Shown piece after piece: positions 4,972-11,834 of a stretch of DNA of 15,625 nt; position 1 is the stretch's first letter; every line of letters starts with the position of its first letter. Under the pieces are notes generated by a model. That model was not told where the DNA came from and searched no databases. It worked only from the letters and a program-made list of their open reading frames with translations. The stretch is from positions 1-15,625 of the forward strand of contig JAVBKP010000134.1 of NCBI GenBank assembly GCA_031553975.1, written 5' to 3'. Origin of the DNA: JAVBKP01 sp031553975 (GTDB lineage Bacteria > Bacillota > Clostridia > Peptostreptococcales > Anaerovoracaceae). The translations under genes and the position numbers were made by a program.

Positions 4972-7162
4972 GTTGACTTGGTGAATTTGGTATTACAGGG
5001 AAATGTGCTTCAATATATTTTTCTAAATCTAGTTCATTAGAATATGTGTCAAACCAGGTGCTGTTTCCTAAGCTATTGAAATAGTCAAGCTGTTTGAAAA
5101 CTCGTATACTATCTACAATACTTGATTTATAATTAGGATTTGACTCATTTGAGAGATATTCACCCTTTGCGATTTTTACTTTTTCATCTACATATATTTT
5201 AACATTTTTTCCAGTTCCTTTTGCTACAAGATATTCCATAAAACTTATGCTTGGAATTTCTTTTATGACCCTATTTACATCCTCAATATAGCATTTATAT
5301 TTTTCACCGTGATATTTCCCACCAAAGCGGCCTGTAAAGATGTAAACAACGTGTTTACAGGTGAGCATTATATCTATACAATGATCATTTGGATGCTTTT
5401 TAGTAAAGGAATTATCAATGGAAGGAAAATCTGGCTCTTCATACGCCATAACTGAATATCCGCGTTCTCTTAGTAATTGATAAATCCGCTTTCGCAAAGT
5501 AGGAATATCATTTCCTGTTGAGCAAAGGAAAACTTTATTATTATTCCAGTTACCCATTAACGAAGTATCAAAATCCCTAAGCTTATGCACGCGGTGTTCA
5601 GCAACGAATACTTCAGAACTATTAACAACTAAATAGCTGGGAATATATTGCTTAAAAGAGAGCTCGCGCTCACTCTGAATTATATTGGCAAAACCAGGAT
5701 GCACATAATATAAAACGGCTTCTGGCAAAGATTGGTGCTTAGAATCAAAGACACTAGAGCCAATGTGCTTTATTTTATTCTTATATCCATGCTCACTTAC
5801 GCTTTTATAGATGCATCCTAAAAGACCTATATTATATAAAGTAGAGAAAAAATGTAAATTTTCACAACTTTTGCAATTATATGTTAACGACGGGTTGTTA
5901 TTGATTTCATGACAGTAAAATTGCATAGACTCACTTGTAAAAATATTTGTTTGCAATAATTGTGCCGAATTAAATATCTTCTGCGCAAATTGAATATTGT
6001 CATCATGGCTCATAAATGGTTGCAGAAAGCTTATATAAGAGCGGCAAATCGTTGTGGAAACTTGATTCACCCAATGGCGAAAAACACGCATTTTACTGCT
6101 AGAGTCACCATTTTTGACGGAATCATTAACTACAATTTCTCTATATATTGCCATACCCATTTCCATGATATCTCGAGGGCGTTGCAGTGAGTGACGATGC
6201 ATATATGCCCAAACTGATTCGTCAATACCAGTTCTGTGTGGGATGGCATTGAACCCCACAAATGATCTCTGAGGATTCAAAATACGTTCACTTGGGAAGC
6301 ATAAACCCTCATCAGATTCATTTAAAATATATAGATTGAACATCTTTTGCAAGTCTTCATATGTATAGGTGAGCTCAACTATACGGTGTAATAGCTTTGA
6401 ATATTCAACGGAGATTGCTTCAGCGCCATATAATGATTCTTGACGAATACTATAAAAAATTTTAATATGATGTCTAGCAGAATATATCTTATAGACAGCT
6501 TCTGCAAAAGCGAGTTGGCAATATGACCAAATAGAAGCGTTGAAATGACCTTGAGAAGAAGGTGTGTTACCAGGTATAGGATAAAAGCCACGATTGAAAG
6601 GCTCTTCTAATTTGTCAACAAATATAGCAATAGGGCGGTTTATTGATTTTAACATATCAAATAATAATGGTGAGTACTGTATGAATAAATTGAGTTTGGC
6701 TTTATCCTTCATTGCAAGAATGCGATGAAGGACATTAAAAATTCCAGTATTTTTTTTGGCAATAAGTAGTTTTATATCAGGCGGAAAATCTTCAAGGTCC
6801 ATTAAATCAATATTTTCGTTAATCTCCTTAAGGGACAGCAAATAAATTGCTATGCACGAAATCCAAAGAGATACCCAATTGTTATAGCTTGATAGTAGCG
6901 TCATGTGCATCTTGCTAAGAATTATAGGGCCAGAAGTATCCAATAAACAATCTTTTGGTAAAGTTAAATAATGAGAGTCTTCTATCATCTGAAGCCGCTT
7001 TATCTTTAGTAAATATGTTTTCCCCATACCTTTGCAAGCGGAAATTCCCATTGAATCCTTTGATGATAAGAATCTACTGATCGGAGCATTTGTATATAAA
7101 TTTTTAATAATATCTTCATCCTTAAAATCAAAGATATCTGCTTCTACGTTCCATATACACAT
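4925..7162 (-). CDS. Large P-loop ATPase with C-terminal DUF4062/TIR-like domain, probable defence protein
   Basis: A 745-residue protein. The ATPase part has Walker A in SACKGMGKTYLL (Lys-48, Thr-49), Walker B in IAIFVDKLEE (Asp-183), and a following strand with conserved Arg (IKIFYSIRQESL, about 233-244). This matches the Sll1717-type P-loop ATPases. A middle region (about 380-530) holds a Cys motif (CKSC, with HFF after it) and helices without a family I recognise. From about 542 the pattern VFLCSTGNDIPTLRKRIYQL, then CIDIMLTCKHVVYIFTGRFG and ISFMEYLVAKGTGKNV, fits DUF4062, a TIR-like Rossmann domain found at the end of STAND-type immune ATPases. I chose ATG 7162 because GGAGGT lies 5 bases before it. 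The gene stands alone on the minus strand. Residues 733-745 look captured from a hicB gene. Role inferred: single-gene sensor-effector against phage. Confidence 0.7.
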   Translation of the reverse strand: MCIWNVEADIFDFKDEDIIKNLYTNAPISRFLSSKDSMGISACKGMGKTYLLKIKRLQMIEDSHYLTLPKDCLLDTSGPIILSKMHMTLLSSYNNWVSLWISCIAIYLLSLKEINENIDLMDLEDFPPDIKLLIAKKNTGIFNVLHRILAMKDKAKLNLFIQYSPLLFDMLKSINRPIAIFVDKLEEPFNRGFYPIPGNTPSSQGHFNASIWSYCQLAFAEAVYKIYSARHHIKIFYSIRQESLYGAEAISVEYSKLLHRIVELTYTYEDLQKMFNLYILNESDEGLCFPSERILNPQRSFVGFNAIPHRTGIDESVWAYMHRHSLQRPRDIMEMGMAIYREIVVNDSVKNGDSSSKMRVFRHWVNQVSTTICRSYISFLQPFMSHDDNIQFAQKIFNSAQLLQTNIFTSESMQFYCHEINNNPSLTYNCKSCENLHFFSTLYNIGLLGCIYKSVSEHGYKNKIKHIGSSVFDSKHQSLPEAVLYYVHPGFANIIQSERELSFKQYIPSYLVVNSSEVFVAEHRVHKLRDFDTSLMGNWNNNKVFLCSTGNDIPTLRKRIYQLLRERGYSVMAYEEPDFPSIDNSFTKKHPNDHCIDIMLTCKHVVYIFTGRFGGKYHGEKYKCYIEDVNRVIKEIPSISFMEYLVAKGTGKNVKIYVDEKVKIAKGEYLSNESNPNYKSSIVDSIRVFKQLDYFNSLGNSTWFDTYSNELDLEKYIEAHFPVIPNSPSQPALQNSLKEELSMTE

Positions 7163-7367
7163 ATCGAAACCTCCATTGGTTGTAATATTTAATAATAATA
7201 GCAAGCTATTTATAGATTAGGAACAATACCATACGTGCTTGCAATACATAAATGAGCACTATTTTGGAAGATTGCACTAAAACCCTCTAAGCCTTCCGCC
7301 TACATTTATAAACAGTTCTTTCATCTATATTGGCTATTGTATCAGACTTTGAAACAGGAGTTTCTTG

Positions 7368-8108
7368 CTAATCAGACCAATTTTCTGACAAGTAAATATA
7401 ATCTATGAACTCGGCTCGTGTCGATTTGCAATAAAGCTTTTTGTTTGGTTGCCCAGTAGTTCCATTAGTAAGACCATTACTAGTACCTGCAGACTCAAAA
7501 AACCACTTTTGCCCATCAAGAGTTATAATCTTCTTATCCCCATTGTAGTTGCTATATGACAGGCTCGTTCCTGCTGAATCAATCCAAGTTTCATTGTAGC
7601 TATAAACGCTTACACTAAGAGCACAACTATCACATTTGGTGTTACAATACGGTTTTCGATGACCTGCATCACATGCAAAGTAATAAAATCTATACTGGTC
7701 TTTAGAACTGAGCTTTTCAGTATTTGAATCCGAAATTGAAGGTTGACTATCGCTCCAAGTACCATCAACCCAGCCGGTATACTTTCCTGTAGGGGTGCTA
7801 GAATTCAATGTGAAGCTGGTTGGCGAACTGGGTTTTGTCGTGGAGTTAATTACTTCTTTTGATTTATAACGATACTGCTTAATTGAGGTTATTTCATATT
7901 CTTCATCAGAAGGTCTGCTTTCGAAAATGCTGTAGGAATCTTCCCCCTTGCTTATTGTTAGTAAAATTTCAGCACTTGAGTCAATCTTCGCCAACGGAGC
8001 GATAGATTGTGATATTACAAAACCTTCACGTATACCTTGATAATTAAATTCTCGTTTGATTGTATAGCCGATTTTTGAATCAACAAGTTTAGCAATAGTA
8101 ATTTCCAA
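7368..8108 (-). pseudogene. Orphan C-terminal fragment of a PASTA-domain surface protein
   Basis: Open frame of 246 residues without a credible start: the only initiator is TTG at 8106-8108, directly after an in-frame TAA and without a ribosome binding site. Residues 1-55 are the latter part of a PASTA repeat (GFVISQSIAPLAK then AEILLTISKG), missing the VPDVVG-type opening. PASTA repeats bind peptidoglycan at the end of Ser/Thr kinases and penicillin-binding proteins. A Ser/Thr-rich stretch follows, then a Trp/Tyr-rich region (YRYKSKEV, TGWVDGTWSD) with a Cys cluster at about 146, 155, 159 and 162. These are typical of Clostridia extracellular modules. No kinase or membrane helix precedes it. 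It looks like a gene cut off at its 5' end by rearrangement; expression as a separate protein is unlikely. Confidence 0.6.
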
Positions 8109-8561
8109 TTAATTACAAATTTAGGTTTTAAAATATAAATGCTGAAAGATCTAACTCTTTTCTTTTCGCACATATGTAAATAAGGCATTCTACAAAATTC
8201 GACATGGAACCTTAAAAAAAATAAATTTGTTAATATAGATTCTACGTAGTAGCCCATTTAATTCAGGGCGACATTACCATAAATTTTATATTATAGTTAG
8301 ACAAGAAGTCAAACTGTTTTACACGAACTTTTTGTTCGTGTAAAACCATTTTTAGGACTATAATCCATATTAACCCAGTGTTTGTAATCGGACATAATGG
8401 CTAGACATTCGCATTTGCTACTCTATTTTAAGATTTTTTATAGTGCATCTAAAAAATGTGAGAGTTACGCACATTTTACAAAATTTAACATTTGCATTTA
8501 AAATCCAAATGCCATTTGGTAATATAGAACCACTAAAAAGAGGGTTCTAATTGTGGCAAAT
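8109..8561. other. Gene-free interval with one strong hairpin
   Basis: About 450 very AT-rich bases. The only open frame of note (minus, 8015-8257) overlaps the PASTA fragment out of frame and has no recognisable product. Apart from the 13-base hairpin at 8316-8346 and a small inverted repeat TAGAACC/GGTTCTA (8525-8549), I see no gene, RNA or mobile-element end. Confidence 0.6.
8316..8346. repeat. Perfect 13-base inverted repeat, possible terminator or operator
   Basis: GTTTTACACGAAC (8316-8328), a TTTTT loop, then the exact complement (8334-8346). On the plus strand it is followed by CCATTTTTAGG, weakly U-rich, so it could end a rightward transcript, but no plus-strand gene precedes it nearby. 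It may be left over from a lost gene or may be a protein-binding site. Confidence 0.6.
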
Positions 8562-8619
8562 AAAAAACTAAAGGTACTGGAAGACCAGCACCTTTAGAAG
8601 CATTCACCGAAGTAGTTAT
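8562..8619 (+). pseudogene. Diverged remnant of the last pilus gene
   Basis: This stretch aligns with 3048-3106 of the TadE/TadG-like gene at about 45 of 59 bases with one deleted base. The protein echo is clear on both sides of the deletion: KKLKVLED against KKLNVLED, then LEAFTEVVI against LEVFAEATI. A stop (TAA) follows shortly. It ends 6 bases before the stop of the dam gene, mirroring the dam scar beside the second pilus copy. It is older than the 4438-4916 copy, judging by divergence. Confidence 0.75.
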
Positions 8620-8625
8620 TCAATT

Positions 8626-9465
8626 TTAAAAATTCAAATCAACAGTATCACTATATATTAATAACTCGCTACCGCTTTTCGTGTGACCAACACTATAATT
8701 TAGTATAATAATTTCTTTACGAAAACGTGAATACAAATCGTAAATGGTATCGCATTCATCATATGTTACCATCCACTTATAATTCAAATCTCCTATTAAT
8801 TGTGCAAGGTTAGAATGATCTTGTATTGAGAAAGAATTTCTGTAAAGAACAGGGCCTTTCTTAACATAAGGAGGATCAATATTCAGAATGGTTTCGTTAA
8901 TATTATAATTTGGTAGTACATTTTGAATGAAGGCATGAGCGTCAAGGTTAAAGAACTCTATTCTTTCTCTTTGCCCATAAATCCAATAAATTTTATCTAT
9001 CAAACTTATTTTATTAAAACGTGCATCCAAACCATAATTTCCAGTTTGTGCGTGACCGCCTATAGGACCACCCGATATTATTCCAGAAACATTGCATCTA
9101 TTAAGGTAAAAAGTAGAAAAAGCTACTTCTATGGGTGTATGGTTGAAAGGGTGCGCATGAATCACTCGCTGCGCAGCCCAGATATTCATGTTTACTTCAC
9201 AATTATCTATCAATTCACATAATTCATGAGCATTGTTTAAACATGCGTCCCAAAAGCAGTAAATACCGTAGTCGATATCATTTAGAACCAACCTGTCAAC
9301 ATCTCTACAAAATAAGAGCTGTAGGGCTAATCCGCATCCTCCCGCAAAGGGCTCAATATATGTAAAGTTATTTCCACAATAGTTTTGTGAAATAATAGGT
9401 TTTATTAAATTATATATTTTTGTTTTGCCGCCAGGATATCTAAGCGGTGATTTTGTTTTAGGCAT
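8626..9465 (-). CDS. Dam/D12-class DNA N6-adenine methyltransferase
   Basis: A 279-residue enzyme expected to transfer a methyl group from S-adenosylmethionine to adenine N6 in a short target. Visible motifs are SPLRYPGGK (residues 6-14, motif X), IEPFAGGCGLAL (motif I, about 37-48) and NIDPPYV (motif IV, DPPY at 197-200). Length is normal for the D12 class. I chose ATG 9465, with GAGGTG 6 bases upstream; a GTG at 9474 overlaps that ribosome binding site. It is the last gene of the minus-strand set, 56 bases after the ParB-like gene. No cognate restriction enzyme of the usual kind is next to it; the helicase-nuclease upstream may be its counterpart. A second dam allele once existed here, because its tail survives at 4379-4436. 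Target sequence cannot be read from the protein. Confidence 0.9.
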   Translation of the reverse strand: MPKTKSPLRYPGGKTKIYNLIKPIISQNYCGNNFTYIEPFAGGCGLALQLLFCRDVDRLVLNDIDYGIYCFWDACLNNAHELCELIDNCEVNMNIWAAQRVIHAHPFNHTPIEVAFSTFYLNRCNVSGIISGGPIGGHAQTGNYGLDARFNKISLIDKIYWIYGQRERIEFFNLDAHAFIQNVLPNYNINETILNIDPPYVKKGPVLYRNSFSIQDHSNLAQLIGDLNYKWMVTYDECDTIYDLYSRFRKEIIILNYSVGHTKSGSELLIYSDTVDLNF

Positions 9466-9521
9466 GCTCTTCACCTCAAACTGATTATATCACAGCATAA
9501 TCTTTTTGGCCATAGCAAAAA

Positions 9522-11102
9522 TCAATAAAGGCAAGCAAATAAAAATTTCTGATATATATGAAAAATTTCTTTAATTACGATCGAACTGGGATAAATATCT
9601 GTGTTATGCATATAACCATTAAATAATTGACGAACGCCACCTTTTTCGGTTTCAGTTTTGATTGCACGCCCTTCAGCAACAGATAATTTATTTTTACTGA
9701 CCATATCATCTTTTGCTGCAATTATTGCATCTTTAAACTCAATGCCAGTTGCATCTCCGTTGTTTGTTTGAGGATGCTTATTATATTCCAAATATTCCTT
9801 TGCGCATAACTCAATTAGGGCACGTAATAAACAACCACATGCATTAGTATACGTTTCAACAGGTAGGCTTTTAAGTTCTTGAACAATTTGGTTTATTCGA
9901 TGATTGCGGGATTGAATCCTAATTGATGGGGGAATTACAGATGGACAGTTTTTGAAAGGGTCTTTTGGCATTTTTTGCCCTGGTAAAACTATATTTACTG
10001 GTTCTGGCACATGAACTTGAAGAGAGATTTGATTATTTCCCTCATTAATTATATTTTTGGCTGCTGTATCAACTCCGCTATAACTGTCGTCCAAAACAGT
10101 TGCATGATTTGAGGTATCTAAATCAGTTATATCAATGGAGAAAGCTTCTATGCTCGCTGAGCTCGCAATTTCGGTTTCTACATCAACCTCGCTATAATTA
10201 TCGTCCAAAACAGTTCCATCATTTGAGGTATCTAAATCAGCTATATCAACAGATAAAGGCTCTATTTTCTCTGAGGTTTCAATGATTATGTCTAAGTCAG
10301 GAGTAGAGGGACAATATTCAGCAAGATATTCTTCTTCCATTTTCTCGAAAAACTCTTCTATTTCCTTTTGACCATAAACCAATCCAACGGTCTGCCCGCG
10401 CAAAGTATCTGCTACAAGCCGTATTTTTTGTGTAAACTCATCCTTACATCCTGGAAGAATCTTATAAGTAGAACTTTCTTTAAGTAAACGGAAGAAATCT
10501 AAGCCAACAGGTCTAAGAATACGTTCCCAATTTGTTTTCGTAACACTCACAATTTGTTGGGAAGTTAATATCCCTTCGTTCTCAAGAAAATCTAAAAAAA
10601 TAACAAGGTTTGCTTTACCATGCACCCTATAGTCAAAACGTCCTTTTTGTTTAGAATTCCATTTCACAGTACCAATTCCATTTTGTTCGCCAGAATGCCG
10701 CAATTCAATAGCGTGTATAAGATTTGGGTCATTTTCAGATGGAAAAGCAATGACATTAATACGGTCAAAGTCAATTTTTTTTCGACCATCAATTTGAGAA
10801 ATCTCCTTTGCAATGGAAGGATATTTGCCCTCAATTAAATGGGGATTTTCCAATAGCTTTAAGGCAGTAATTCGACGATTCCCTTCTGCTACTTGATAAT
10901 ATCCTTTTTCGGGATCAGGAAACACGGCAAGACCGTCCAAAGGGCTTAATCCAAACTTTGTAATGTCTTTTGCAATCTGCACAATCTTCCGTTGCTGATC
11001 TTCGACAATTTTGTAGAGTGATTCTTCCTCATTTTCAGACTTTGAAAGCCTAGGATTATCAAGATATAGCCTGATTTCAGATAACTTTAATACTTTCTGC
11101 AT
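9522..11102 (-). CDS. ParB-like N-terminal domain protein with duplicated acidic linker
   Basis: A 526-residue protein. Residues 1-150 form a ParB/Srx-like domain: the opening KVLKLSEIRLYLDNPRLS, then LSPLDGLAVFPD, then YQVAEGNRRITALKLL, where EGNRR (73-77) matches the nucleotide-binding/nuclease signature of the ParB superfamily. Residues 150-265 are mostly helical. Residues 278-346 are an acidic linker holding two 31-residue copies spaced 38 residues apart. Residues 395-526 form a separate helical domain (LLRALIELCAKEYLEYN, then GGVRQLFNGYMHN) vaguely like HEPN-type domains, but without a clear catalytic R-x4-6-H. GAGGTG sits 6 bases before the ATG. It is placed 60 bases after the two-helix membrane gene and before the methyltransferase. 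It is probably a DNA-binding or DNA-modifying partner, not a plasmid partition protein, since no ParA is present. Confidence 0.7.
   Translation of the reverse strand: MQKVLKLSEIRLYLDNPRLSKSENEEESLYKIVEDQQRKIVQIAKDITKFGLSPLDGLAVFPDPEKGYYQVAEGNRRITALKLLENPHLIEGKYPSIAKEISQIDGRKKIDFDRINVIAFPSENDPNLIHAIELRHSGEQNGIGTVKWNSKQKGRFDYRVHGKANLVIFLDFLENEGILTSQQIVSVTKTNWERILRPVGLDFFRLLKESSTYKILPGCKDEFTQKIRLVADTLRGQTVGLVYGQKEIEEFFEKMEEEYLAEYCPSTPDLDIIIETSEKIEPLSVDIADLDTSNDGTVLDDNYSEVDVETEIASSASIEAFSIDITDLDTSNHATVLDDSYSGVDTAAKNIINEGNNQISLQVHVPEPVNIVLPGQKMPKDPFKNCPSVIPPSIRIQSRNHRINQIVQELKSLPVETYTNACGCLLRALIELCAKEYLEYNKHPQTNNGDATGIEFKDAIIAAKDDMVSKNKLSVAEGRAIKTETEKGGVRQLFNGYMHNTDIYPSSIVIKEIFHIYQKFLFACLY
10065..10271 (-). 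repeat. In-frame tandem duplication inside the ParB-like gene
   Basis: Two copies of an acidic segment, with period 114 bases (38 codons): EKIEPLSVDIADLDTSNDGT and ASIEAFSIDITDLDTSNHAT, each followed by VLDD-[NS]-YS-[EG]-VD. The core TCGTCCAAAACAGTT occurs at 10087 and 10201. Copies differ at several codons, so the duplication is not very recent. Confidence 0.9.
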
Positions 11103-11162
11103 AGTGACACCTCTAAATTTTGTTATTTCTAAATAATTTAAACTTATATTGAATTTTGCGAC

Positions 11163-11768
11163 TTATTTGTTTTTTAAGAGCTGCTGCAATCTCCCCAAGA
11201 GCGTCGTCTTAACGCCCTTAGTTGCATATTCGATATTATTGGTATTACACGCAGAAATGCTATTAAGAATAGTCTTAGTCAATTCTGCCTGAAGCCGATC
11301 ATTTTCAATTTCTTCGATGCAGTATAAGCAAGCTTGATAAAAGCTTTTTTCCCTTGCATATTTACCAAAGTGCTGTTTAACTATTTCAAAAGTAACCAGA
11401 ATTACACCAAATGCCATAAAGGATGTAGCAATTGCTAAGCTCCTATCTATCCAAACTGTCGTACCAAATCCTAATTTTCCAGGGACTGTTATAAAAGTCA
11501 GCATTATAGTGACTAGCCCAAAAGAAACAGTTTGCATTGTATTTGCAGAGAACTTTACATTTGCATCTAAAGCAATTTGATGCTTGACGTAAAGTTTAAA
11601 CGCTTGCAGTTCCTCTTTTAATTTTATTTCTTTGAAAAGGCAATTGAGTTCACCAATTAGTGCAATATCTTGCATTTTTTTATTACCATGCAATTTTTTA
11701 CTTAACCATAGATCTTTTATTTTCTTCAAATCAAATTCAATTTGCTCGATGGGATATGCTAAAGACAT
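11163..11768 (-). CDS. Two-helix membrane protein of unknown function
   Basis: I do not recognise a family. The protein has 201 residues: a charged helical N-terminal part (1-75, rich in Lys, Glu and Leu), two membrane helices at about 77-95 and 110-130 joined by a short loop (VPGKLGFGTTVW), and a helical C-terminal part (135-201) ending in basic residues. With both termini likely inside the cell, it resembles the general plan of SLATT-like and other two-helix proteins that act as membrane effectors in phage defence, but no diagnostic motif shows this. AAGGAG lies 9 bases before the ATG. It sits 66 bases after the helicase gene and 60 before the ParB-like gene, all on the minus strand, so co-transcription is likely. 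Confidence 0.6.
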   Translation of the reverse strand: MSLAYPIEQIEFDLKKIKDLWLSKKLHGNKKMQDIALIGELNCLFKEIKLKEELQAFKLYVKHQIALDANVKFSANTMQTVSFGLVTIMLTFITVPGKLGFGTTVWIDRSLAIATSFMAFGVILVTFEIVKQHFGKYAREKSFYQACLYCIEEIENDRLQAELTKTILNSISACNTNNIEYATKGVKTTLLGRLQQLLKNK

Positions 11769-11834
11769 AGGGCAAGACTCCTTTTATTTACACAAAAAAT
11801 TAAAATGTATTCTAAGTTTTCTAGCACGATTATC

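Noticed and set aside
8015..8257. Minus-strand 80-codon frame upstream of the PASTA fragment
   Set aside because: Its C-terminal part overlaps the PASTA fragment in another frame. The rest shows no ribosome binding site or family pattern, and it does not restore the missing PASTA opening.
10065..10271. Repeats in the ParB-like gene considered as a CRISPR-like or regulatory array
   Set aside because: Only two copies, period divisible by three, in frame, and both translated into similar acidic linkers.
11163..11768. Considered a phage holin because it is small with two membrane helices
   Set aside because: Holins are usually shorter and sit beside a lysin; here the helices are central with long charged arms and no lysin is nearby.
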